Part shown: positions 35,301 through 44,129 of the stretch, in pieces
How positions within the stretch are numbered: the first letter of the stretch is position 1
How the letters are laid out: each line of letters starts with the position of its first letter
Assembly: GCF_003075035.1 (NCBI RefSeq)
Contig: NZ_QCZE01000001.1
Coordinates: 1,984,759-2,048,758 of the forward strand
Direction of reading: 5' to 3'
DNA length: 64,000 nucleotides
Source: Zobellella maritima
GTDB taxonomy: Bacteria > Pseudomonadota > Gammaproteobacteria > Enterobacterales > Aeromonadaceae
Position numbers and translations under genes: made by a program
Notes under the pieces: generated by a model
Told to the model about the DNA's origin: nothing
The model's database searches: none
The model's input: the letters and a program-made list of their open reading frames with translations, nothing else

Positions 35301-36823
35301 GCCTGTGCCGCCTCCTGTTTCTGCAGGGCCGCACGGCGGCGACGCCGACGGTTCATCAGCAAGGGCACAACCAGTACCAGGATGCTGAACCCCCACAGGC
35401 TCAGAGTCACACCGTTGTTGAATAAGATGCTCCAGTCACCGGCACTGATCGACAGCGCCCGCCGCAGGTTGTCTTCCAGCACCTCGCCCAGTACCAGCCC
35501 GAGGATCACCGGCGCCAGCGAGAAGTCCAGCTTGCGCAGGATAAAGCCGAATATCCCCAGCACTATCATAAAGAACAGATCGAAGCTGGCACCGTGAATG
35601 GAGTAGATGCCCACAAAGGTCAGCATTACGATCACCGGCACCAGGTAGGCCTGACGCACACTGAGCATACGCACGAAGATACCCACCAGCGGCAGGTTCA
35701 TCACCAACAGGGCGATGTTACCCACGAACATGGAGGCGATCAGACCCCAGGCAATATCCGGCTTCTGGCTGAACAGCAGCGGCCCCGGAGTCACATCGAA
35801 CAGCAACAGGGCACCGAGCAAAATGGCGGTGGTGCCGGAGCCGGGAATGCCCAGGGTCAGCATGGGTACCATGGAGCCCACCGCCGCCGAGTTATTGGCC
35901 GCCTCGGGCGCCGCCAGGCCACGCACGTCGCCCTGGCCAAACTCGTTATTTTCACCGGCCATGCGCTTTTCGGTGCCATAGGCCACGGCACTGGCTACGG
36001 AGGCGCCGGTGCCGGGCAGCACGCCGATCACAAAACCGACCAGGGTGGAGCGCAGCACTGTCCAGCGCACCTTCACCAGATCCGCCGCCTTGACGAAGGA
36101 CTTGCCGACCTTGTCCACCTTGCCGTTGCCGCCGTAGTGGTGTTCCACCAGCAGCAGGATCTCGCTGATAGCGAACATGCCGATCACCACCACCAGGAAG
36201 TCGATACCATCAAACAGGCTGGTGAGGCCAAAGGTAAAGCGCAGCACACCGGTGCCGGAGTCCACCCCCACCGTGGCCATGGCCAGGCCGATCAGGGCAC
36301 CGATCACGGTTTTTACCGGACGGGACCCCACCATGGAAGCCAGGCAGCACAGGGCAAACACCATCAGCGCCACAAACTCGGCCGGGCCGAAGGTCACCGC
36401 CAGCCGGGTCAGCAGCGGGGTGAAGATCACCAGCAGGATCAGCGCGCCCATGGAGCCGGCAAAGGACGACACCGCCGACAGCGCCAGCGCCCGGCCGCCC
36501 TCGCCCCGCTTGGCCATGGGATGGCCATCGAGGGTGGTCATGATGGCGCCTGCATCGCCGGGCACATTCAGCAGGATGCTGGAGATACGACCGCCGTATT
36601 CGGCCCCGTAATAGACCCCGGCCAGCAGTATGATGGCCGACGCCGGCTCCAGGCCCATGGAATAGGCCAGCGGCAGCAAAATAGCGATGCCGTTGATGGG
36701 GCCTATGCCCGGCAGGGCGCCCATCAGGGTGCCGAAAAAGCACCCCGCCAGCACCAGCGCCAGGTTCATCGGCGTCAGGGCCACGGCAAAGCCGCCGGCC
36801 AGGGTAGACAAGACATCCATCAT
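35297..36823 (-). CDS. tctA: Tripartite tricarboxylate transporter, large permease TctA
   Basis: The 508-residue, about 12-helix membrane protein is TctA-like: LPGIGPINGIAILLPL, then YGGRISSILLNVPGDAGAIM, and the second-half counterpart LGIPGSGTTAILLGALLLF. With TctB and the periplasmic TctC it takes up carboxylates such as citrate using an ion gradient. Two tandem ATGs follow GGAGG; the first (36823) has eight-base spacing. It is four bases after TctB. Confidence 0.92.
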   Translation of the reverse strand: MMDVLSTLAGGFAVALTPMNLALVLAGCFFGTLMGALPGIGPINGIAILLPLAYSMGLEPASAIILLAGVYYGAEYGGRISSILLNVPGDAGAIMTTLDGHPMAKRGEGGRALALSAVSSFAGSMGALILLVIFTPLLTRLAVTFGPAEFVALMVFALCCLASMVGSRPVKTVIGALIGLAMATVGVDSGTGVLRFTFGLTSLFDGIDFLVVVIGMFAISEILLLVEHHYGGNGKVDKVGKSFVKAADLVKVRWTVLRSTLVGFVIGVLPGTGASVASAVAYGTEKRMAGENNEFGQGDVRGLAAPEAANNSAAVGSMVPMLTLGIPGSGTTAILLGALLLFDVTPGPLLFSQKPDIAWGLIASMFVGNIALLVMNLPLVGIFVRMLSVRQAYLVPVIVMLTFVGIYSIHGASFDLFFMIVLGIFGFILRKLDFSLAPVILGLVLGEVLEDNLRRALSISAGDWSILFNNGVTLSLWGFSILVLVVPLLMNRRRRRRAALQKQEAAQA

Positions 36824-36827
36824 ATAA

Positions 36828-37262
36828 TTAACCTCCAAACACGGCGCCAACCGGCACATTCAGTTCCAGCAACCCGCTCAGCAGCACATAACCCACACCG
36901 CCGAGGGCGGCGGAATAGATAGCGGCCTTGCCCCAGCCCAGCCCGAAGAGCCGGGCAAAGATGGTACCGACCAGCACGGTGGATACCATGAAACCCAGTA
37001 CTTCAAAGCTCCAGGCATAAACCAGCAGCCCCAGCACCACCAGCAGGTGACGACCGAACATGCTGCTGCCGTATTTCTCCTTCAGGCAACCGGGTTTGAC
37101 TGCCAGCCAGGCGGTGCATGCAAACAACAGGACGGCCAGGATCAGGGGAATGGCCTTGGGGCCCACGGGTTCATATTGAAACGGCACCTCGAGTTGCCAG
37201 GCGGCGGCCCCCAGGGCCACCGCCGCCAACATCAGTACCAGAGAAAAAACACGATCCGCCAT
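36828..37262 (-). CDS. tctB: Tripartite tricarboxylate transporter, small permease TctB
   Basis: The 144-residue, four-helix membrane protein matches TctB in size and order, with the N-terminal FSLVLMLAAVALGAAAW and YEPVGPKAIPLILAVLL. It lies 11 bases after tctC and immediately before tctA, as in other TTT operons. Confidence 0.9.
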   Translation of the reverse strand: MADRVFSLVLMLAAVALGAAAWQLEVPFQYEPVGPKAIPLILAVLLFACTAWLAVKPGCLKEKYGSSMFGRHLLVVLGLLVYAWSFEVLGFMVSTVLVGTIFARLFGLGWGKAAIYSAALGGVGYVLLSGLLELNVPVGAVFGG

Positions 37263-37273
37263 GCGGCCACCTC

Positions 37274-38260
37274 TTACTTGAGCAGTCCCATCTCGCGGGA
37301 CAGATTCTGGAACTTGCCGACTTCAGCCTTGATGTAGGCTTCAAATTCGTCACCGGCCATGGACAGCGGGAACAGGCCCTGATTGTTGCGCACCTGGGTA
37401 AAGGTCTCGGTCTGATACAACTCATTGAACTGCTCTACCCAGTAGCCATACGCCTCGTCAGATGCCTCGGGCGCCATGTAGAAGCCACGCATGATGGGCC
37501 ATTCCATATCGAAGCCCTGCTCCTGCGCGGTCGGAACATCGGCAAAATCGCCATCCAGCCGCTCCGGTGACAGCACCGCCAGCACCCGGACTATGCCTGC
37601 GTCCATCTGCCCCTTAATCTCGGACATATCGCCCGGATACACCTGAATATGGTTACCCAGCACCGCCGCCATGGCATCGCCACCGCCTTCATAGGCCACA
37701 TAACGCATGGTACGCGGGTCCAGCCCCAGGCTCTGGTACAGGAAGGCCGCCTTCATCCAGTCCTGGCTGCCCACGGTGCCGCCGGCGCCGAATACCAGCT
37801 TGTCCGGGTTGGCTTTCAGATCCGCCGCCAGCTCTTCCAGGCTTTGCCAGGGGGCGTCGGCCTTGACGATAATGGCGCCGTAGTCGGTACCTATGGCACC
37901 AATCCAGCGGGCATCATCCACATCCAGATCCTTGCCAAACTTGCTCAGGGCCAGGTTGAGGGAGGAGCCGGAGCTGAACGCCACCACGGCATTGTTGTCG
38001 GTACGGCGGTTGCTGTTCATATGGGTATAGGCCACCGCCCCCACGCCGCCCGGCATGAAGGTCACCCGCATCGGCTCTTCCAGCAGGCCGGACTGATCCA
38101 GGCTGGAGGTGAGAATACGGCAGGTGAGATCAAAACCACCACCCGGCTTGGCCGGTGCGATACACTCGGGTTTGTCCGGGGCAAAACCGGCTTGGGCCAC
38201 GGCGGCACTCATCAGCAGGCCGGCGCCCAGCAGGGCATGGGTCAGGGGATGAAATTTCAT
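37274..38260 (-). CDS. tctC: Tripartite tricarboxylate transporter periplasmic receptor TctC
   Basis: The 328-residue exported protein has a signal peptide ending AVAQA and a Bug/TctC receptor domain (PECIAPAKPGGGFDLTCRIL; VTFMPGGVGAVAYTHM). It captures the carboxylate substrate for TctAB. AAGGAG precedes ATG 38260. The gene is divergent from a two-component system that probably controls it. The substrate may be citrate or another tricarboxylate but cannot be fixed from sequence. Confidence 0.92.
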   Translation of the reverse strand: MKFHPLTHALLGAGLLMSAAVAQAGFAPDKPECIAPAKPGGGFDLTCRILTSSLDQSGLLEEPMRVTFMPGGVGAVAYTHMNSNRRTDNNAVVAFSSGSSLNLALSKFGKDLDVDDARWIGAIGTDYGAIIVKADAPWQSLEELAADLKANPDKLVFGAGGTVGSQDWMKAAFLYQSLGLDPRTMRYVAYEGGGDAMAAVLGNHIQVYPGDMSEIKGQMDAGIVRVLAVLSPERLDGDFADVPTAQEQGFDMEWPIMRGFYMAPEASDEAYGYWVEQFNELYQTETFTQVRNNQGLFPLSMAGDEFEAYIKAEVGKFQNLSREMGLLK

Positions 38261-38382
38261 AATGCTTCTCCTTGATAAAGGTTCCATGGCACACTTCCGC
38301 CATCTTGCGCAGCGCCCTTGCCAACGGCCGGGGCAAAAGAGTTAACAACCTCTTTACGTCATGCGCATACTAATGCCACAAG

Positions 38383-38400
38383 CTGTCACCAAACTGTCAC
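38383..38400. promoter_or_regulatory. Candidate response-regulator binding repeats
   Basis: CTGTCAC occurs at 38383-38389 and 38394-38400 with an 11-base step, between tctC and the response regulator gene. OmpR-type regulators often bind tandem repeats with this spacing, so it may be the binding site of the TctD-like protein. Inference. Confidence 0.4.
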
Positions 38401-38420
38401 GAAACCGAGGAGCTCGAACA

Positions 38421-39092
38421 ATGCGGATTCTTGTGATCGAGGACACAGTTGTCCTGGGGGAAGCCATTTCCGACAGGCTGCAGAAACTGGGCCACGGTAC
38501 CGACCTGATCACTAACGGCCGTCAAGCCGCCGACTGGTTGCGCCATCAGCAGGTGGACTTGATCATCCTGGACCTCAACCTGCCCGGCCTCGGCGGCGAG
38601 GGGGTACTGGCCGAGCTTCGCCAACGCAAAAGCACCACGCCGGTGCTGATCCTCACCGCCCGGGATCAGATTGATGACCGCATCAAGCTGCTGGATCTGG
38701 GCGCCGACGATTACCTGACCAAACCCTTCGACTTTGGCGAGCTCGAAGCCCGGGTACGGGCCCTGTTGCGACGCCAGCAAGGCTATGCCTCCAATATCAG
38801 CGAACACGGCAACCTGGTCTTCAACCGTGACGCCAAGACCGTCACCATCGACGGCCGCCCCTGCGCCCTGGTCAACCGGGAGTTTCGTCTGCTGGAAATC
38901 TTTCTGAGCGGACTGGAACGGGTGATGAGCAAAGAAGAACTGACCGACAAGCTGTTCAACGCCGACGAATCCCCCTCCCCCAATGCCATCGAACTCTATG
39001 TGGCAAGGCTGCGCAAAAAGCTGGCCGGCAGCTCGGTGCACATCCAGACCCTGCGCGGTCTGGGTTATGTGGCCCGAGTAGTGCTACCGTGA
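38421..39092 (+). CDS. tctD: OmpR-family response regulator, TctD-like
   Basis: The 223-residue protein has a receiver domain (MRILVIEDTVVLGEAIS; phosphorylated aspartate in LIILDLNLPGLGG; lysine in DYLTKPF) and an OmpR-type winged helix (AIELYVARLRKKL). GAGGAG lies ten bases before ATG 38421. It is divergent from tctCBA and overlaps the kinase gene, the same context as TctD/TctE. It is expected to activate the carboxylate transporter. Confidence 0.9.
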   Translation: MRILVIEDTVVLGEAISDRLQKLGHGTDLITNGRQAADWLRHQQVDLIILDLNLPGLGGEGVLAELRQRKSTTPVLILTARDQIDDRIKLLDLGADDYLTKPFDFGELEARVRALLRRQQGYASNISEHGNLVFNRDAKTVTIDGRPCALVNREFRLLEIFLSGLERVMSKEELTDKLFNADESPSPNAIELYVARLRKKLAGSSVHIQTLRGLGYVARVVLP

Positions 39093-40480
39093 CCCACCAC
39101 CCAGCCCTGCGCCGCCGCCTGCTGTCCCTGAGCGGCACTGTGCTGGCCGCCCTGGCGCTGCTCGCGCTGATCCTGATGCACGGCTATGCCCGGCAGACCG
39201 CCGACCGCAGCTACGACATGATGCTCGGCAGTGCCGTGCTGCAACTGGCCAATGTGGTGCGCCATGAGGAACAGGGCTTTACCGTGGATCTGCCGGTGTC
39301 GGCCTTCGCCACCCTTGCCCAGGCCCCCCAGGACAGGGTGTTTTACCGCATCAGTGTCAACGGCGACTTTCTCACCGGCTACCCGGACCTGCCCGCCCCC
39401 CCGCCCAGGCTCTCGCCCGGCCAGGCGCTGACTCAGGAGCAGGCGGACTTTTACAATGCCGACTACCGGGGCGAGCAGATCCGGGTCGCCCGGCTGCTCC
39501 GTCTCAATACGGAGCGACTGCCGCAGGATGAAATCGTCATCGAGCTGGCCCAGACCCGGCTGGCCCGGGAGCAGCTGGCCGAGCAAATGATGCACCCGGC
39601 CCGGGAGCTGATCCTGGCCGTGCTGGCCGTGGCCCTGCTGCTGCTTTGGCTCGGCATCTATTACGCCCTGCGCCCGTTCAGCCAGTTGGCCCGGGCCCTG
39701 TCCCGCCGCTCCCCCAAGGATCTGACGCCGCTGTCACTGCCGGTGCCCAAAGAAACCCTGCCCCTGCTCGATACCATCAACCACTTTATTGCCCGCCAAC
39801 AGACGCTGCTGGAACGGGTAGAATCCTATACCTCGGTGGCCGCCCACCAGCTGCGCACACCGCTGACGACCCTGCATGCACTGTGCGAAAACGCCCGGGA
39901 CGAAACCGACGAACCGCGCCGGCACCGGCTGCTGATACAATTGGTGGAACAATGTGATCAGCTTTCCCTGACGGTGCGTCACCTGCTGAACCAGGCGGTG
40001 CTGGATCACCGCTTTCACAGCCAGGAACCGCAACCGGTCGCGCTGAACGCCCTGGTGAGAGAAGTATGCGTCGACCTGGCGGTCCAGGCCCTGCACCGCC
40101 GGGTCGAGCTGGCATTCGAGCCGGCCGACCACGAGCTGCAGATCAACGGTGACGCCTTTGCCCTCACCCAGATGCTGACCAACCTGATCGAAAACGCCGT
40201 GGCCCACAGCCCGCCGAACGGCCTGGTGGAAATTCGGGTCAGCGCCGTGCCCGCTCCCTGCATCAGCATCCGGGATCAGGGGCCGGGCATCGCCGACGAG
40301 GAAAAACAAAAGGTGTTCGAGCGCTTTTACCGGGGGGCGGCCAGCCGCCATCATGGCAGCGGCATGGGCATGGCCATCGCCCGGGATGTGGCAGAGCATC
40401 ATCACGCCCGTATTTGGCTCACCGACAATGTCCCCCACGGCCTGACGGTGACCATCTGTTTTGATCGGGAGGGCCATTGA
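39089..40480 (+). CDS. tctE: Sensor histidine kinase, TctE-like
   Basis: The 463-residue membrane kinase has two transmembrane helices (about residues 12-35 and 171-195) around a periplasmic sensor region and a HAMP-like linker. The H-box is TSVAAHQLRTPLTTL and the ATPase has NLIENAVAHS (N-box), IRDQGPGIA (G1) and GSGMGMAIARDV (G2). The start is a GTG overlapping the response regulator stop as GTGA, so synthesis is coupled. It would sense tricarboxylates, perhaps with the binding protein encoded next. Confidence 0.88.
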   Translation: MTHHPALRRRLLSLSGTVLAALALLALILMHGYARQTADRSYDMMLGSAVLQLANVVRHEEQGFTVDLPVSAFATLAQAPQDRVFYRISVNGDFLTGYPDLPAPPPRLSPGQALTQEQADFYNADYRGEQIRVARLLRLNTERLPQDEIVIELAQTRLAREQLAEQMMHPARELILAVLAVALLLLWLGIYYALRPFSQLARALSRRSPKDLTPLSLPVPKETLPLLDTINHFIARQQTLLERVESYTSVAAHQLRTPLTTLHALCENARDETDEPRRHRLLIQLVEQCDQLSLTVRHLLNQAVLDHRFHSQEPQPVALNALVREVCVDLAVQALHRRVELAFEPADHELQINGDAFALTQMLTNLIENAVAHSPPNGLVEIRVSAVPAPCISIRDQGPGIADEEKQKVFERFYRGAASRHHGSGMGMAIARDVAEHHHARIWLTDNVPHGLTVTICFDREGH

Positions 40481-41508
40481 TGAGATGGCTGCTCTGGCCG
40501 CTACTGTGCCTGCTGCCCGTGGCTTGGGCGGAGGAACGGATACGACTGCCCGCCACCGGGGTGGAGCAAACACAGCTGGTGCTCTATAGCGCCACCGACT
40601 ACCAGCACCTGGTGCCCCTGCTGCAGGCCTTTCAGCGCCGCCGGCCAGACGTTGCCATTCTCCTGGTTGACTTCAACTCCCAACAGCTGCATCAACGCTT
40701 CCTGCAAGAAGGCGCGAGCTCACCGGCAGATCTGCTGCTGAGTTCGGCCATGGATCTGCAACTGAAACTGGTCAACGACGGTCATGCGCGGCCCTGGCGT
40801 TCCGAGCGCACCGAGGTGTTGCCCCCCGGCATTCACTGGCGCCACGAACTGTTCGCCTTTACCGTAGAGCCGGTGGTGATGGTGTTCAACCGCACCCTGC
40901 TGGGCCCGCATTCCCTGCCCCGCAGCCGCCAGGAGCTGCTGGCCCTGCTGCGCCGGGATCCGGCCCGCTTTCAGGGACGCATTCACACCTACGACATTAC
41001 TCAGAGCGGCGTGGGTTACCTGCTGGCCACCCAGGACAGCCTGCAGGGGGAAAGTTACGGCCGGCTGCTGGAGGCCTTTGGCGGCCTATCGGTACGCCTG
41101 AACGAAAGCAGCAACCAGACACTGGATGAGTTGGCCGAAGGCCGGGCCATACTGGGCTACAACCTGCTGGGATCCTACGTGGCCGCCGCCGTGGAAAAAC
41201 ACCCGCAGCTGGCGGCGGTGGCGCCCCGAGACTACAGCCTGATGCTGATGCGGCTGGCACTGATCTCCCGCTACGCCCGCCATCCGCAACTGGCAGGCGA
41301 GCTGCTCGACTTTATGCTGTCGCCCGCAGGCCAGGCGGCGCTGGCCGAAGGCGGCCTGCTGCCCCTGCTCACCCCCGAGGCCGGACTGACCGTACGCCCC
41401 GAGGGCCCGGTTACCCCCATCCCCCTCACCCCGGCGCTGCTGCCGGCGCTGGACCGGCTCGACAAACAAGGCTTTATTCGGGCCTGGGAAAGCTCCATCC
41501 GGCCCTGA
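40480..41508 (+). CDS. Periplasmic solute-binding protein linked to the two-component system
   Basis: The 342-residue protein has a signal peptide (cleavage after AWAEE-like) and a family 1 extracellular binding-protein fold, like iron(III)/phosphoglycerate-type receptors: LVLYSATDYQHLVPLLQAFQ, then a C-terminal LLDFMLSPAGQAALAEGGLL. Its ATG overlaps the kinase stop (TGATG), so it is the third cistron of the regulatory operon. No ABC permease or ATPase is nearby. It may serve as a periplasmic sensor for the kinase rather than a transporter part, as PgtC does in another system; this is inference. Confidence 0.82.
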   Translation: MRWLLWPLLCLLPVAWAEERIRLPATGVEQTQLVLYSATDYQHLVPLLQAFQRRRPDVAILLVDFNSQQLHQRFLQEGASSPADLLLSSAMDLQLKLVNDGHARPWRSERTEVLPPGIHWRHELFAFTVEPVVMVFNRTLLGPHSLPRSRQELLALLRRDPARFQGRIHTYDITQSGVGYLLATQDSLQGESYGRLLEAFGGLSVRLNESSNQTLDELAEGRAILGYNLLGSYVAAAVEKHPQLAAVAPRDYSLMLMRLALISRYARHPQLAGELLDFMLSPAGQAALAEGGLLPLLTPEAGLTVRPEGPVTPIPLTPALLPALDRLDKQGFIRAWESSIRP

Positions 41509-41510
41509 GG

Positions 41511-42335
41511 CTATTCGCTACCGGCGCTGAAGGTTGCCACTATGGGGCCGTGGTCCGAGGCGCTGGAAGTCATGCTGCTGGCCTGCTGCAGCCGCAGTCC
41601 ACGGTAATAGACCCGGTCCAGGGGATAACCGAATACCCGGCTGCGGTGATCCGCCTCCAGGCCGACTTCCTGCAGCCGGGCCGCCTCGGCCCATTGCTGC
41701 AATATGGTTACCCGCCTGGCATTCCAGCTGTTGAAATCCCCGGCCACGATCACCGGGCCGCTGTAATCCGCCATATAGTCGGCGATGCGTTCGAGCTGAG
41801 CCCGATAGCTGCGGCCGCTCAGGGAAAAGTTTACCCCGTGCAGATTCACCACCAACAACTGTTCGTCGGCTCCTTCCAGGTGATAACGGCTGAACAGTTG
41901 GGACTTGGGGATGCGACTGATGGGTTCGATGATGCGTTGGCCACACACCTGGGTCGCCGAGGCCTGCGCCGCCGTCATCACCCCGGCGGGCACATCACGC
42001 CAGCTGAAGGCCGCGACCTGCTCCCAGCGATAGTTCCGTTGTGCCAGCCAGGCATGCAGACTTGCCTTGCCGGTGGCCTCCTGCAGCGCCAGCAGCTCCA
42101 CATCCTCGGCCCAGGGGGCCAGCTCCGCTCGCCAGTCACCCTGCTGCTTGTAGATATTCCAGCTGAGCAGGGTAAACTCCGAAGGTAAGGGCCGACTATG
42201 CGCTAACGACGGATAGAAACAGTCGGCCGCTATCGGTCGGTGGCTATCACTCAACAACATCTCGTCGGGTATTTTCAGGCAACCGGTCAGCGACAGGCCG
42301 ACCGCCGCCGCCAGCAACCAGCGGCACTTAATCAT
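41511..42335 (-). CDS. Endonuclease/exonuclease/phosphatase-family lipoprotein, YafD-like
   Basis: The 274-residue protein has a lipoprotein-type signal ending SLTGC and an EEP-fold domain: FTLLSWNIYKQQ, LLALQEATGK, then VIVAGDFNSWNARR and SDHGPIVATF, which supply metal ligands and catalytic histidine/aspartate. The start ATG (42335) overlaps the end of yciA by eight bases. Substrate could be nucleic acid or a phosphoester; attachment to the membrane is inferred from the lipobox. Confidence 0.82.
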   Translation of the reverse strand: MIKCRWLLAAAVGLSLTGCLKIPDEMLLSDSHRPIAADCFYPSLAHSRPLPSEFTLLSWNIYKQQGDWRAELAPWAEDVELLALQEATGKASLHAWLAQRNYRWEQVAAFSWRDVPAGVMTAAQASATQVCGQRIIEPISRIPKSQLFSRYHLEGADEQLLVVNLHGVNFSLSGRSYRAQLERIADYMADYSGPVIVAGDFNSWNARRVTILQQWAEAARLQEVGLEADHRSRVFGYPLDRVYYRGLRLQQASSMTSSASDHGPIVATFSAGSE

Positions 42336-42726
42336 GGGACGGCACGGCCCTGGGGCGCCCCTTGTCGTCGATGGCCACATAGATGAACAGGGCTTCGGTC
42401 ACACAATAACGGTGGTTGTTTTCCGGCTCCAGTACCGGCTTGACCCAGACCTCCAGCTTGACGGCGATGGAGCTCGACCCCACCCGCTGCAGCTCGCCAT
42501 AGCAACAGACCACATCTCCCACCTGCACGGGGCGATGAAAGGTCATGCCTTCTACCGCGACGGTACATACCCGGCCACGGGCCAGCTCGTTGGCCAGGAT
42601 GCTGCCACCCAGATCCATCTGGGACATGATCCAGCCACCGAAGATATCGCCATTGGCATTGGTATCGGCAGGCATGGCGACGGTACGTAACAGCAACTCC
42701 CCTCGGGGGCTACGTTCTTCTGTCAT
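42328..42726 (-). CDS. yciA: Acyl-CoA thioesterase YciA
   Basis: The 132-residue hotdog-fold thioesterase has MPADTNANGDIFGGWIMSQM with the catalytic aspartate and GMTFHRPVQVGDVVCCYGEL typical of YciA/acyl-CoA thioesterases. It hydrolyses acyl-CoA esters in the cytoplasm. It is followed by an overlapping EEP lipoprotein gene. Confidence 0.93.
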   Translation of the reverse strand: MTEERSPRGELLLRTVAMPADTNANGDIFGGWIMSQMDLGGSILANELARGRVCTVAVEGMTFHRPVQVGDVVCCYGELQRVGSSSIAVKLEVWVKPVLEPENNHRYCVTEALFIYVAIDDKGRPRAVPSHD

Positions 42727-42808
42727 CTTGTTTCCTCAAATCCCGATTTTTGCTGGCATAATAGTGCTCTTGATCCATGCTCGCAATTGCTTGTCCCCGG
42801 AATGAATT

Positions 42809-43378
42809 ATGAAGATTATCATCGCTTCACAGAACCCAGCCAAGATCGCTGCGGCACAACAGGCGCTGGACAGACTGTTCCCGGCAGTCAGCACCAGCAT
42901 CACCGGCGTCGCCGTTCCCTCAGGGGTATCGGCGCAGCCCTTTAGCGATGAAGAAACCCGGCTGGGAGCCTGCAACCGGGCCAGGGCCGCGCAACAGGCC
43001 TGTCCCGATGCGGATCTGTGGATTGGCATGGAAGGGGGCGTGGCGCGCCTGCACCGGCAACTACAGACCTTTGCCTGGATCCAGGTCCTTGGCCAGGGGC
43101 TGGATAACGGTGCACGCAGCGCCAGCCTGACCCTGCCGTCTTTTGTGGCCGACGCGCTGGAGCAAGGTGAAGAGCTGGGCGACGCCATGGACAGGTTATT
43201 CCGGCTCACCAACTGCAAGCAGGCCGGCGGGGCCATCGGTGTCCTGACCCAAAATGCCCTGAGCCGAACCCAGGTTTACAGAGATACCCTGATCCTGGCA
43301 CTGGCGCCCCTGCTCAATCCTGCGCCCTACGCTGTTCCAGCCAGGCAAACCAATCCTGGACCCGGTAATCCAGCCTGA
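42809..43378 (+). CDS. yjjX: Inosine/xanthosine triphosphatase YjjX
   Basis: The 189-residue ITPase-like protein has the house-cleaning NTPase pattern: IIIASQNPAKIAAAQQALDR, DLWIGMEGGVAR, LGDAMDRLF and LTQNALSRTQVYRDTL. It removes ITP/XTP. Its last 65 bases overlap the opposite-strand YeeZ-like gene, and the final 20 residues (NPAPYAVPARQTNPG...) look like a frame extension over that gene rather than conserved protein. Confidence 0.9.
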   Translation: MKIIIASQNPAKIAAAQQALDRLFPAVSTSITGVAVPSGVSAQPFSDEETRLGACNRARAAQQACPDADLWIGMEGGVARLHRQLQTFAWIQVLGQGLDNGARSASLTLPSFVADALEQGEELGDAMDRLFRLTNCKQAGGAIGVLTQNALSRTQVYRDTLILALAPLLNPAPYAVPARQTNPGPGNPA

Positions 43379-44129
43379 GCCAGCGGGTCAAGGCGCTACC
43401 ATCGATGCGCTTGCCCTCGCCGCCGCCCTCGAACTCCGGAGGCGGCAGGCCCCGATTGAGAGCGGCCCGGGTATAGAAAGCCTGCCGGCTGGGATGATGG
43501 GGTGCACAGGCATTGAGGCAGGACGGCCAGTCGTCACGCGCCAGTATGGCCGGGATTATCTGCAGCAGGTCCTCCTGCGCCACCAGGTTGACCGGCTCTT
43601 CCCCACCGGGAAAACGGCGCCCGGCCAGAAACCGGCCTGGCTCCCGGCTGCCTCCCACCAGCCCCGCCAGGCGCAGACAGAGTACCTGGGGCACGCCTGC
43701 CTGCCGCACCGCCTGCTCGGCCGCCAGCATGCGCTCGCCCCGCGCCGAGTCGGGAGCCGCCTGTTGTTCCGTTTTATCGCCGAGGCCGCCATAGACGGAA
43801 GTGGCGCTGGTAAACAGCAGCCGTTGCACCCTGCCGGCCGCCGCCAACGAGGCCAGCCGGCCCAGGGTAGACGCATAGTCGTTCACCTTGCCCGGCGGCA
43901 CACAGAGGATCAGGGTATCGGCCCCGAGCTCACCGGGCCAGCGCTCGGGTAAGGGGTCGTTGATATCCCACAGCCGCACCCTCAGCCCGCCGGCGCGCAG
44001 GCGCTCGGCCTTGTCGGCGTCGGTGGTGGTGCCGGCAACCCGGTAGCCCAGGGCCCGCAGGGTTTCGGCCAGAGGCTCCCCCAGCCAGCCCAGCCCCACT
44101 ATGGCCACCGATGGCACCTTAGTAGCCAT
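43314..44129 (-). CDS. yeeZ: NAD-dependent epimerase/dehydratase-like protein, YeeZ type
   Basis: The 271-residue Rossmann protein has IVGLGWLGEPLAETLRALGY, FTSATSVYGGLGDKTEQQ and CLRLAGLVGGSREPGRFL. It is like YeeZ/SDR-type NAD(P)-binding epimerases, but the catalytic YxxxK is not evident. It overlaps slt by 11 bases on the same strand and yjjX on the opposite strand by 65 bases. The reaction is unknown. Confidence 0.82.
   Translation of the reverse strand: MATKVPSVAIVGLGWLGEPLAETLRALGYRVAGTTTDADKAERLRAGGLRVRLWDINDPLPERWPGELGADTLILCVPPGKVNDYASTLGRLASLAAAGRVQRLLFTSATSVYGGLGDKTEQQAAPDSARGERMLAAEQAVRQAGVPQVLCLRLAGLVGGSREPGRFLAGRRFPGGEEPVNLVAQEDLLQIIPAILARDDWPSCLNACAPHHPSRQAFYTRAALNRGLPPPEFEGGGEGKRIDGSALTRWLRLDYRVQDWFAWLEQRRAQD

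Noticed and set aside
35594-36922. A 442-codon plus-strand open frame opposite tctA
   Set aside because: Antisense shadow of a clear TctA permease with biased composition.
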